This document shows, piece by piece, positions 11,551-22,751 of a DNA stretch of 64,000 bases. Numbering within the stretch: the first letter of the stretch is position 1; each line of letters starts with the position of its first letter. The translations under genes and the position numbers were made by a program. The notes beneath the pieces are model-generated. The model was not told where the DNA came from, did no database searches, and saw only the letters and a program-made list of their open reading frames with translations. The stretch is from Sipunculus nudus (Eukaryota; Annelida; Sipuncula; Golfingiida; Sipunculidae): contig CM049307.1 in NCBI GenBank assembly GCA_026874595.1, positions 57,786,870 through 57,850,869 on the forward strand. Reading direction: 5' to 3'.

Positions 11551-12360
11551 ACCGTTTGACCGATCAGGAAATAAAATTGATACAAATGTAGCCCTTGGAT
11601 TGCTTTATAACATACACAAAAAATGGTGGCGCCACCTGTAACCATGTTTGCACAGTGTCCATCTGTTCATCTGCCTTGGGTTAAAATCACTCATATCTCT
11701 GCAGTGAATTGACTAATTCACCTGAAATTCATCATGCGTATACATCCAGGATAGCTTTCTTGATTTTATGACAGGTGGCGCCACCTACTTTCACGTTCAC
11801 GCTGATGACATCCAAGCTTATATCTTGGGAACCGTTTGACCGATCAGGAAATAAAATTTATACAAATGTAGCCCTTTGATAGCTCTGTAACATACACAAA
11901 AAATGGTGGCGCCACCTGTAACAATTTTTGCACAGTGTCTGTCTGTTAGTCTGCCGTGGCCTAAAATCACTCATTTCTCTGTAGTGGTTCGACATAACTG
12001 CCTAAAATTTTGCAAGTTTATACATCGTGGACAGCTTTCTTGATTTTATGACAGGTGGCGCCACCTACATTCTAGTTAACGCTACACACATCCAAGCTCA
12101 TATCTCAGGAACCATTTGACCGATTGGGCCAAAATTGTGCATGTGTTTAGATCTCACATAGGTCTTTATCATACACAAAACTGGAGGGGTTACCTGCAAC
12201 GATTTTTGCACAGTGTTTGTCTGTTTGTCTGCCATGGGCAAAAATCGCTCATATACATGTAGTGGTTTGACTTTTCTGCCTAAAATTTTGCAGGTGTATA
12301 CAACTTGGACAGCTTTCTGGATTAGTGGTAGGTGGCACAACCTACATACACATTTAGGCT
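11551..12360 (+). repeat. Three tandem ~275-bp units of a second type
   Basis: Units start with GGAACCGTTTGACCGAT or a close variant near 11558, 11830 and 12108. Each is itself a dimer whose halves end in ACAGGTGGCGCCACCTA or a relative of it. They share only the GGTGGCGCCACC palindrome with the 337-bp array. Confidence 0.75.
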
Positions 12361-12660
12361 GCAGACATCCATGCTAATATGCAACATACCTCACTCTATT
12401 TCCCCTTGCCACTCAATCCATGCCTCACTATCCGATTTTGGCAGATACATGTAGTCACTTGTCGGTTACCCGTATTCTAGTTTTAAAAGTTTACACATTT
12501 TTCTCTATTTTTGAGATATATAAATACAGACTAAATCTTGGCCTGTTGGTTAATCTGTTTGATGCTTCAGTTGAATGGGTATATACTACCATTCTAATGT
12601 TAAAATTTCCTTTTGTGAATCTCTTCCCAGTCAGCTGAGCGTCATGACCCATGGGTCACT

Positions 12661-12807
12661 TGTTATATTTTCTTTTTAGCACGGTTGGGTGCTCTTGGAC
12701 CATGTCGGCAGGTGGAAACATGATGCAGGTTCATTACATTTCTTAGCATATCATGCTCTGTCGCAAAACACAGAGTGCTGTGTGACCGCGAAGGAAAGAC
12801 TGCATAA

Positions 12808-12842
<35 letters not shown>

Positions 12843-13484
12843 ATCGGGTGCATACGGGCTGTAGTGGCACAGCTGGGCTGACGATTTGGGAGCACAAAAA
12901 TGATCACCAATGTGGTTGACTACTTTTATTCTTGAACTAATACAGATATGCGACAATATTAACAAATCATAACGTGATGGCGGAAAATTGCAAAATGCCA
13001 TACCTATAAATACATTAAATGTTACATATACTTTTCAATCTTCTGATACAATTCTCATGCAATTTATAATCATTACATACCATACTGAAAACAATCCGCT
13101 GCCATTTACATTGCGTGATCTATGACACATTAAAATAATTACACTTGGGAGACCCCTCCCGCTGACCAGGTGTGTCACTAATAACATGTACTTGACTGTC
13201 GGTTGCGCGCAAAACCAAACAGAAGCGGATTGACAAAAATTCAATAAAGATGGGGGCTAATAGTCTGATATCACCGACGATGTCAGTCTCATCCGACTTT
13301 ACACGTTTCCCTTCTAGGTCGCTCGAGCTTGTTCATTCTTGTAGTTATTCTAGATGATACAAGCCAAACAGCCATATCAAGCTCTAGAAGCTTGTTCGTC
13401 TCTCAGCCCATGATCAGTACCCATTCATTCCTCGGTCGGGAGAGCGTACCCTTTTGGTAAGGACTTTGACTAACTTTGGAAGTC
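12661..13484. other. Non-coding stretch
   Basis: Contains a TA/TG dinucleotide tract at about 12806-12842. No exon, RNA gene or further repeat is recognised. Confidence 0.4.
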
Positions 13485-13570
13485 TTAGCTCAGATAGCGG
13501 TCATAACGGGACGCCACCCCACAACCTTGCGGTCACAAGTCAAGCGCCCTATCCATCAAGATCCATATTA
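13485..13570 (-). repeat. Possible tRNA-derived SINE head
   Basis: The minus strand reads TGGATAGGGCGCTTGACTTG, then CCGCAAGGTTGTGGGGTGG. This resembles the A box, anticodon arm and a degraded B box of tRNA-derived SINE heads. No body matching the main SINE family follows, so it would be a different family or a lone relic. Confidence 0.3.
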
Positions 13571-15042
13571 CATCATAAATGAGAACAAAATACATTACGT
13601 GAGGATCTGTAATTTGTCTAGTGACTGTTGCGTCCAACGTAAATTCATGAACTATCAAGCGCTTTTGAACTTGGTTTTACGTTTTTTTTTGTTTTTGTTT
13701 TTCTGTGGCTCAAAATGGAGAACTTCTGAACCTTTTTTTAACAATTTTAATTCAGTAATCCTTGAATTGAATTTGTAAACCTGAGCACATACGATCATTG
13801 TTTTTAATACAAATATTTTGTATGTTGTTGAAGCCCTAACGGACTTTGTGCATAAGGTTGCTTAGGCATCCAGACTGTGCGTTGTATAGACATCAGTGGT
13901 GCAGATATTGCATTGTTTACATTTGGGTTTACACAAGTCAGTGTTCCTTAATTAATATTCTAGTATGTAGATAATAGATGCACATTAGCAGTTGCATTTA
14001 AGATAACCCTTTCGGACACTTTGTATTTAACATTAGTAAATAATGCATACTCTCTGCAACAGTATAACCTGGTTAAACGGACTGATTTACTTGACACCTT
14101 TGTTACACTGATTAACTTAAAACTATATTTTATAACGCTGTAATACCTGGTGAGTACACAGGAATTGACCAAGGTGCCTTAACTTTTATGGTTACTTTAC
14201 AGCAAACAAGGGCCAACTGGGAGCGTATACGATTTCATAACAAAATACAAACTCATAGTCAAAACATGTCGGTTCACAAACGAACATAAGTGCAGTAACC
14301 GCCTCGATGAGCAGTTGATCATTGACATGTCACAGAAAAGTACAGGAGGTATTAATCAGTAAAGATCATACACTTCTAATCAATGCAGCTCTCGATATTT
14401 ACTCACGAAGCTACAAAAGCAGAACTGCTACAAAAAACAAGCTAGCATGGCATCTCTGAGACTTGATCTCAAGTTACATCCGTTCATGAACATAAAACTC
14501 AATATCAGCCACCACACTGATATAACTGTGGTTAGAGACACTGGAAAACCTATCAATAGATATCCATCGTTCGAAATCCGCTTTCGGGCATGTGGTTACC
14601 GGCCCATTTTCAGAAAAAAAAGTCGGTCCAAAGATACCCGTAATCGTCCACCAGTCAGGAGCGCCACTTTCGGTTATCAGAAAAGGTATATAGGTCTTCA
14701 TCTACATAAGGGGCCAAAGATCACCGGCCAGACAGCAAGTGCTTGCAGTCAACAGCAATGCTCCAGAAACATCACTAGAAGAGCCGTTTGAGGGTGTAGA
14801 TAGATACAGTTCCCAAGGGAAATTTTTGCCTCTACGTATATTCGCCGAATGTTTCCAGAAAAGCTTACAGCAGCCTGGGTCCCGAAACAAAACGCTTATT
14901 CAGCGTAAATGACAAGCCTAACTGCGTATAAAGGTTCAGAAACCAGAGGGTATGGTGTTATGACCTATGAACAAACCATATAGGTCAAATAAGACAACTG
15001 TGAATTATTTATTGCTGACACACCAGGACCAGCCATACTGGG
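13571..15042. other. Non-coding stretch with one arm of a short inverted repeat
   Basis: Nothing coding is supported. The segment near 14711-14745 (GATCACCGGCCAGACAGCAA, then GTGCT) is repeated in inverted orientation at about 15527-15565. The two copies therefore bracket the Gypsy-like fragment and a microsatellite. Confidence 0.4.
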
Positions 15043-15372
15043 TTGACCCCTGAGTTAAGACTTAAAACTAGTACATTCTGTGATGTGTCAGCAACGCACA
15101 ACAGCGTCAAACCAATCAGTACAACTGACGAGCTGGTACAACAATACCAAGGAAACGTTGAGGGTGTTATCAAATTCAATGGAAGGCTGCATATCAATAT
15201 TAACTCTGCAATGCCACCAGTGGTCCAGATGCTAAATTCACAAACGCGACGTCCAAAATGCGGGGGAAGAATTGCCACCGCTACAGCCAGACCAGCCTGT
15301 GAATATTCTACGTACCGTGATAAGCTTGATGAAAACCTCGTTATAAAAATGGTGCAATATTTAACACTATAA
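15043..15372 (+). pseudogene. Gypsy-like retrotransposon pol fragment
   Basis: An open stretch contains TTDELVQQYQGNVEGV, then HININSAMPPVVQ and RRPKCGG. This layout (acidic helix, short loop, H-I-x-I-N-x-x-x-x-P-V-V-Q) is that of the segment between protease and reverse transcriptase in Ty3/Gypsy Pol. No catalytic Asp motif of protease or RT is present and no LTRs flank it, so this is a small decayed piece. Confidence 0.45.
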
Positions 15373-15438
15373 ATAGTTAAAGTGTTTGTTTCGAACCGTC
15401 CTTGAAGCCACAGATGCTTTAGTTGTGAATATATATAA

Positions 15439-15439
<1 letters not shown>

Positions 15440-15518
<79 letters not shown>
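15440..15518. repeat. (AT)n/(GA)n compound microsatellite
   Basis: A TA run passes directly into a GA run. Open frames of alternating Tyr-Ile or Ser-Leu over it are artefacts. Confidence 0.9.
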
Positions 15519-15521
<3 letters not shown>

Positions 15522-15574
15522 TATATAGTGCGAGCACTTGCTATCTGGCCGGTGACCTTTGGCCAAAGTAACCC

Positions 15575-17183
15575 AGCAGAAAACCTCCATTGACCTAATG
15601 TGAACCCTTTTCCTCCGCCCCTTTGACCCAACTTTGTAATGAGCCTAAAAGTGCACCTATACAGGCTTTTCATACCGGGCTTTCCATCATCTGGAATGGC
15701 CCCAACCTTTTTACGTTATACAACGTACGAAACTACCCAAAAAAATCATGCGGACAGGGCTACTGGTACAAACTTCATGTGTCTTTTTTTAAAAGTGTCC
15801 CAAATTATGCGAATTGATTTTGATCGATTGCTTGCAACTCCCTTGCTCATGATTATTCATTAACTAAATATGCGATAAAAGTCAAGGAGTTCATGGTAAG
15901 GCCAATTGACCTAACCAACACAACCCTCATGCTCGGTTTCTTTCACCTGATAATTGAAACAAGTCCCCCTAGCGCACTTACAAAGAAGACTTTAAAAATC
16001 TAAGGTTGAGGTTACTGTTTACAGGACAACAGTGACATCACAAGGACATAAAAAGGTCGATCGTCTTTGGATTCGCAATGATTGACGTAACCCATTGGAA
16101 TAGCAGCTTCTCCTTTTTAATCTGTTTATTACCAATATAATGCAAGGTGAAACATTATTTTTCACTCGGTTAACGGAGGGAAAGCCCATCCACCTTTTGG
16201 CGAGAACATTTAATACTCTCGTCTTATAAAAAAAAAACGCATCCCAGAAAAATAAGCGGACACACGTACTGGTACATATTATATTTGATGTGTTCCTGTT
16301 GATTTTAAAAATGACAAACTGTTATTGTGGTTTAAGGAATGGAATAATAAATGTGGATGCCTCAAGCCTCCGCTTTTAGCCAATGTCAGATAGACAAGAT
16401 CTATAGTTATACCGTTCTGTAACAGTTGAGATTTTGGCCCGATTTACCACTATTGCGTTGTTTGAGAGAGTCAATCAAATTATGCAAACTCTTCTTTACA
16501 ATTCCAACGACAACCTGATTGGTTGCTCTCAACTGCTTCGCTCATGGATATTTATTTCATTAATATGCTGTTAATGTCACGTGTATTTCGTAGTTCGAGC
16601 ATATTAATGAGTTATCATCAGTAGATAATTTATACTAAAAGTGGATCTTTCTCTTGATCTATAATCGACAAATAGATAAAAAATATACGTGTAACTAATA
16701 TAAATACACACAAAGCAGACCTAAATATAGCTTATTCCCTACATGTAATATATAATATTGTATTCGTTCATTATTTTGACAATTAAATTTGAAAGATAAA
16801 TTAGATTATTTGTTACCTTAAGATTCAGTGTTTGCTTAAATCAGTTACTAATTAATATGTATAAACGAAAGCTAGGGAATAACAGGATAAGGTTACTTTT
16901 AGTACTTATCTTTTATTAAAAATAGTCATATAGCCAAGGTATGTCATTCTTACCATAGTTATCTTTCAATTTGAGAGTTAAGTTAGTTCTATTAACTATA
17001 TCAATTAACAAACGGAACCAACATGAATAGCACATGACACTAACTAGTAATGATTCAGGACTGAAGAAGCACTGTTAAAATAAAAATTTAACATTACCAG
17101 TAGACATATTTCTGATACGACTAATACGGGGAAATAAAAAAACAATAACTGGTTCGTACAAGTACCTGATATTGTCCATTCCT
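15575..17183. other. Non-coding stretch, nothing recognised
   Basis: AT-rich sequence with short open frames of no recognisable content. It is the 3' flank of the relic lectin copy L3. Confidence 0.4.
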
Positions 17184-17413
17184 CCTACAATAGACCACAG
17201 TTTCACACAAACAATAAGAGAGCACTCATTTCCGGGCACTAAACCACTTTCCGAAAATCATGGACAGGTGGTTAGCTCGCGCGTTGTATCGTGAATGCAT
17301 CGGATTCCAGTTTTTTTTGTGTTTAACTTTACGTAAAGGGCTCTTTCAAAGACACCCATTTCCGTTCCTGTCGTAGATCCCGCTGGTCCAGATATACAGG
17401 TAGATCTTGAGTC
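17184..17413 (-). pseudogene. L3 relic of last lectin-like exon
   Basis: Follows a preserved TTTGTAG acceptor and starts in the same phase as L1 and L2, reading LYIWTSG at the same distance from the splice site. After a frame break it shows NWNPM (NWHPM in L1), then KWF (RQWY), then a shifted CLCET (LCEIE). The span is about 230 bp, as in the intact copies, with in-frame stops. Confidence 0.65.
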
Positions 17414-18362
17414 CTACAAACACCGTTTGAAACAACATAAGGCATTTATTCAGTTGGGTGAAGGACACATTATACTCTTACTTGCATGATGGCAAGGATA
17501 AGCCGATAATCCAACTATAACCGCAAGCCCTTACTTCTCGATATGTAAATGTGCATTTTTTTGCATCGCAACTTTTGGGATCATCTTCAACAATTATCTT
17601 TAGTTCTTTTATTGGTTCGTATCTTCGCACGAATGAAACCATTTTACAAGGGATATGTCTTTCATTATGGACCCCATGCAGTGCCCCCCTCTGCTTTCCA
17701 ATGGCGGGGCTGACAGCATTGCCACTTCGTAACATTGAAAGATTTGAACAAGTACTAAAGCCCATCCCTTCCTACAAGGTTTCTCATGGTCGAAAGGCCT
17801 CTGAGTTTCTTTAATTATGTTTCTACGCTGCATTCTTTCTATAATTACTTTTACCAAATCACTGCTTGTCATAGCGTACAGTTCTAACAGAGTTCAGAAT
17901 GTTCAGACGAATGAGAGAGGTGAATCGTATTTAACATCTTCTTTTGTAATCCATCATATCACACTCTCATTTGTATGAACAATTTTGTCATTGTTCAAAA
18001 CGCCTGGTTGCGAAACTCATACCATAAGAAAGGTTAATACAGCGTATAAGCACAGCGTAAGGAGTACACTACTGAACAACATTAAAGTCAATTCGTATGC
18101 TTAAAAATATACATAGATTAACATTTAAGGAATATCAGTATGTTATATGTTTTCCTTTATTACTTTATATTTCCCTAACTTCTTCATTTGAACTTTATTA
18201 TATTTTAATTACTTATATTTTTTTGCAATATGCCTTTTACCTGGTACTTGTATCTATAAAGAAATAAAACAAACACATCAAGCATATCCAACTGAATTAC
18301 ATAAATTCATTTGCTTGAAATTATTGTTTAATGTTTTTATCAGCGGCAATTCCTCGATGACT

Positions 18363-18503
18363 CTAATTATAGGACTTTAAGCTTTTCACTGGACAATGAT
18401 GAAAAGTCATAGGAATGCTGATGAGCTTGCCGTCTTCGATTCGTAAAACATCAACTGTTGTTTTCGGTGTAAAGTTGTCTATTTTAACAGTACAGTAAAA
18501 AAG
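18363..18503 (-). other. Candidate unrecognised terminal exon (copy 1)
   Basis: The open stretch reads VKIDNFTPKTTVDVLRIEDG, then KLISIPMTFHH, and stops at 18363-18365. The matching piece of copy 2 (about 27397-27490) keeps DNITQKTTVDVLRIKDSKLF and then stops earlier. The shared frame hints at a former coding exon of unknown function. The function is not inferred. Confidence 0.25.
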
Positions 18504-18583
18504 CATATATAAGAAATGATCAATATCCTGAACACTGAGGTTGCTGGAAAAAAACACATCCGTACCTTTCTAATCTGATATGC

Positions 18584-18668
18584 GCGAGAACGGCTGACAC
18601 TAATCGTTTTGTTGCCAGACAGACTCTCTGCAATAAAGTCACTCTCTGCTTAAAAGTCATCTCGCGGT
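18584..18668 (-). other. Candidate unrecognised exon in duplicated block (copy 1)
   Basis: The minus strand reads ESDFIAESLSGNKTISVSRS, then RAYQIRK, up to a donor AAG/GTACGG. Copy 2 at about 27582-27668 reads ESNFVAGSLSGYKTMCVNSS, then RAYHIKK, before the same donor. Many differences are conservative and neither copy has a stop. I do not recognise the domain. It could instead be a repeat that happens to be open. Confidence 0.3.
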
Positions 18669-20915
18669 TTTTTTTTTCAAAATGTCGCTATAATTGGTGT
18701 TAGAAAAATACCCGATCCTAATAAAAGCCCTAATTATAATATTATTTTTTCTTTTTGTTTTCCTTAACTTTAGTTTTACAGTGTCCAATACATTAAGAAA
18801 ATATCAAAAGTAGTAACTACCTTCCATAAGTCGAATTTCCTCACGATCTATAATTTTTAATATGTAATCAAATCTACTTCTCGAGCAGTTTTGTCCGTAG
18901 TTGACCTTATTAAATTACTGTCGCCCCTTCCTGGAAGAGGGAACCTATCAACATATTCCATGAAAATAAGAAAGAAAAAGTCGATTTTTAAGCTTTGACA
19001 GATGTATCATTGTTTTCACAGACGCGGTCAACATAGATTTGGATTTTGTTTTTGACTTCACACCTGACCAACCTTATATCTCGTGCTACGCTTCTCTATC
19101 GCGGAATTAATGGTCTTTGGACAAGATATTGTCACTGAAGTACGTTGTTATCACCCAAACCCCATGAATTCAGCCATGACATACGAAACAATGGATGCCA
19201 CTAGATTGTCTAAGAGAATATTGACAAACAAAATATTCCGCGATGTTATACCACTGTCACGAAATCAGGTCTAGCCGGATAACCCCTCTCCTTTGGGGCT
19301 CTGCTTGTAAGTGTGTTCAGCTACGTTTCCTACCCTTTTTATCAAGGGCTTCCTCCCTGTTGAATCTTCCTCCCTGTTGAATATTCCTCCCTGAAGAATG
19401 CAGGGCCAAGGGATCTAAAGTATGAATTTTAAGTTAAGTCTATAAACGCTTGTACTCTATCCCGCTTTTACTGTCTACATAATTGCATTACATCCTGGGG
19501 ACTCCAGGTCGTCTTATAAAGATGAACCATCAAGTAATATGACATGTTTTGTTAAAACCGTAAAAGGCCCCTATTCTGATAACAATTAAAGACAAATCTG
19601 TTTTTTATACACTGTTTGATGTTTATAGATCCAGTGACAAACATATCACCCATTACAGATGAATAAAGAAGAAAAGATGTCATGCCATTATTATGAATAG
19701 TTAATTAATAAGGCAAACCTTATAAAATGTGGAGTATTTTCTCGATATTTGTACTTTCTACCTCGGTCTCAATGCTCCTCCGTTAATATCTATACACCTC
19801 TCCGCATCATCTGAATGTGTAAGTGTACATGAATAGTGGAACGGGGTCCTTGAGTGCTTCCGAAATATAACAAATATCCACATCAGATATTCATTTCAAC
19901 ATAGTTATGTATAAAATTTATTGTCACAAAATAAGACCTTATATACCTCGTATTCTAAATATCATACCACGCATGTAAATACGTTACAGGATTCTCTATT
20001 CACCAACTTGCTGCACGTCCTTATCATCACTTTCAACAATTAGCAAAAAAAAAAAAAAAAAAAAACATTTTCCACAATCGTTGACACCGCGTTCAACACC
20101 ATGGGCGCCCAACCCTTCCCCTCCCTTTTGGTCTGCGAGGAGAAACCAGTTGGGTTTCGCGACGTTCGTCACGCTGGCATACACCTTATTGCACACGTGT
20201 TTTAACCTCATGGATAATAAAGTTCGACACTACGCTGTGCAGTCGTCTGTATTTGCATTTTTGATTCTGGAACGGGTCATCGATTACCGTAAAAATTGTC
20301 ATTTTCTCTGTTTTTAATACCCTTAGCAAAATCATAGCATAATGTCTCAATGCCGCTGTTTTCTTCACTCTGGACAACTATACCATCCTCATTGGCGTGG
20401 CCCATAACACAACCAGTCACGCAGACGGAGAAAAGTACCCATACTTATTTATCTTAGTTTAAAGTCTAGTTGAACAATATGCCTATTGCTTGTCTGCGTA
20501 ATTCTAACAACGAGAAGAAACAGTAATTCAGGCAATAAATAACGGTTTGTATTGCAGGTTTGACCACCGTACCACATCGTTTTAAATTGCTCGGTAGGCT
20601 TACTTATTCATATGATACTGATTACATTTACAAAGAAACAAAACATTTTATATACTTTTCTGTTAGATTGTAAGGTATATTGCTACTTTTTCAGTTTAAA
20701 TATATTATTATTGTTCTTTTTCCTGAAAATTGGAAATATTTATTTTATTTTTAGCACTATTTTATCATACCTTTAATTGATTTGCACTTGATCATTCGTT
20801 TAAGTGTACGATCGAGAGCGCTATTATGTAACTGCGACTTGCTAAGTTAATGTAATTGTAATAGATAACACAACGATACACCCGGTGCAGGCGAACAGTT
20901 TGTGTTCACATCCAT

Positions 20916-22521
20916 GGGAATGACGTGACTAAACATAATTTATTATACTATGTCTGACTCTCTGACTCTATGAGTTTCAGGACATTTAAAGATATAACAT
21001 AGCATAAGCATTTTGTCTTGGAATATTAGTGTCCATTTCAATCATTTATAAAGCTTCAAAGAACATCTGAGAAAGGCAATTCGCCCTTACGCAGCATGCA
21101 GTAATATATTCTTCCTCTGAAATATGTCTTTTGTAAAATCACTAAAAAAGTCTTTTTCAATTGAAGAGATCAATACAATATATATTATTAACTTTACCCG
21201 TTTATTTTTTTTCGAAAGTTTTTTCCTGGTCAGTTTATACAGACAGCAATACGGTTAAGGAATACCCAAGGACCTTTTATTTAGTGAATATGCGATCGGA
21301 AGCCCAAAAAAAATCTTTATAAAAGAGGAGTAAAATTTGATCATAATTTGTAAAAATATTATAATTATATGATAACTTTTTTATGATAAGGACAGTATAG
21401 CTCATATGCACGTTTTCAAATGAAGATATTATGAAGAATTTCACCGTCTAGTAGGTTTTGTCAATATTTTTACATACGGGACAATTAAATCAATTATAAA
21501 TTTTAGAACAGTAGACGAGTGTTCAAATCAACGGAAATAACAAAATATAAGTGTACCTGAAGAGTTAGTTTTGACATAACCTATTTTTACGTTGATTTAA
21601 ACATTTGTCTACAGTTCCAAAATTTATTATTGAGTTAATTTTATGAAATTATATATTTGTGTGTTTTAAGTGTACCTGAAGAGTACGTTTTGACAGAACC
21701 TTTATATATCAGTAAGAGTGAAATGGAAAAGTTACATAGGCGGATCTTTCATATATCTCACTCGCACTTTTATCAGTTTGAAGATCAGATTGATCATTTT
21801 ACAAGTATTCCATGACTGAAGGACCGCGAATAATTAATCAAGGCCTGACAAGTAGGTGGAAATGTAAATAATAGCCGATATAGTTTTTGTGACCTGATCT
21901 ATTTTTTTTAAAGTATTGTTCTATCAGATCATGTTAAAATATTTTTAAAGTATTGTTCTATCAGATCATGTTAAAATATTATGTTGAATCTCCAAAAAAA
22001 ATCTGTATGATTTTCTTTGCGAAAGTGTTGAAGTAACTCCTGAAAAAGATATATAAAAACGCAGAATAACTGTCGATGTCTAGTATGTCTATACCGGAGA
22101 GTATTTGACCGTAATTCAGAAAGTCAGTATCGATTCGAAGTGAAACGCGTTTCTTTCTGTGTGTTTGTACATATAAATGTATATGTGTGTATATATGACA
22201 AAATATAATACAAAATTAACACAAGAAGTATTTATATGAGCTGACAGAAGGAAACTATTTTCACATAGCTGAGTCGCTCAGACCAATCGCCCTTGGAATA
22301 CACAATGCGTCAGAAGAGTGCGAGCTGATTAATTCGGCCAGAGTTACCAATGTTTACGGATTGTTTTGTCCATATATTACAGAAATCCACAAAACAACAC
22401 ACAAGACAAACATCAGTGACATAATAAAAAAGGAAAACACTCGCTAATGTTCCGATATATATGAGCTTGAGGCCTTGGAACACTACCAGCATCTGATATG
22501 ACACGAGGATATTGCTTGACC
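20916..22521. other. AT-rich non-coding stretch
   Basis: Contains two small direct repeats. A ~43-bp unit (AAGTATTGTTCTATCAGATC...) is repeated at 21912 and 21950, and GTGTACCTGAAGAGT is repeated at about 21552 and 21669. No exon is seen. The right part is the expected 3' UTR of L2. Confidence 0.45.
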
Positions 22522-22751
22522 CTACTCGCAGCGTACTTCAATTTCACACAAACTATAAGCCAGAGCTATTTTAGCGGCTGCGTACCACTGTCTGTTGGAC
22601 ATGTCCATACGGAGAACTCCCAGCCTTTTGAAGTCTGCCGATCGGCTCCAGTTGCTGTACGTGATTTTACGTCCTGTTCCTTCCCAAATCCAACCGATTT
22701 TTAAATGCTCGTTCCTCCCGCTGGTCCAGATATAAAACTTATCCTTGGGAC
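22522..22751 (-). CDS. L2 last exon: C-terminal half of lectin-like domain
   Basis: This 230-bp exon follows acceptor ATATCTCAG. It reads PKDKFYIWTSGRNEHLKIGW, then ITYSNW, RQWYAA and LCEIEVRCE, and stops at 22522-22524. Confidence 0.85.

Larger units (their letters stand above)
9226..12655. mobile_element. Tandem-repeat-rich non-autonomous element (pearl/CvE-like layout)
   Basis: The element opens near CTCAGCTGACTGAAAGTCAT (9226). It then has a CCGTCTGT microsatellite (9267-9339), six ~337-bp repeats (9341 to about 11310) and about three ~275-bp units of a second type (11551-12360). It ends near CAGCTGAGCGTCATGACCCA (12630-12650). The CAGCTGA motif recurs at both edges. No protein is encoded. 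A microsatellite followed by tandem cores is how bivalve pearl/CvE (Helitron-like non-autonomous) elements are built, but assignment to that class is inference. A related end (CAGCTAAGCGTCATGGCC) occurs at 34.01 kb. Confidence 0.6.
17480..18720. repeat. Duplicated block, copy 1
   Basis: Aligns by eye, in the same orientation, with 26.48-27.73 kb. Shared strings include TTCTACGCTGCATTCTT, AATGAGAGAGGTG, GCGGCAATTCCTCGATGAC and GATTCGTAAAACATCAAC. Both copies sit next to lectin-gene relics. Copy 2 lies left of a first-lectin-exon relic (28.1 kb) and copy 1 lies between the two lectin exon relics of L3. Confidence 0.7.
17184..20915 (-). pseudogene. Decayed third lectin-like paralogue L3
   Basis: Pieces of every coding exon of L1/L2 appear in the right order on the minus strand. 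Signal-exon-like sequence (ATGGATGTGAACACAAA, then CTGTTCGC) lies near 20885-20915. The linker exon is at about 20425-19990 and includes TLCYDFAKG, matching KCYDFCKE in L1/L2. A GPRSTIHV-type remnant of the first lectin exon is at about 19870-19795. The last lectin exon is at 17413-17184. The acceptor before the linker has CG in place of AG, and the lectin exons carry stops and shifts. The intron between the two lectin exons is enlarged by a duplicated block of unknown nature (17.48-18.72 kb). This is a dead copy, older than L1. Confidence 0.65.

Noticed and set aside
14447-14791. 114-codon plus-strand open frame upstream of the Gypsy-like fragment
   Set aside because: Considered as more Pol sequence, but no protease or other Pol motif is visible. 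It also overlaps one arm of the local inverted repeat.
17262-17330. tRNA-like A-box string TGGTTAGCTCGCG suggesting a SINE head
   Set aside because: The region aligns over its full length with the last lectin exon (relic L3), which explains it better.
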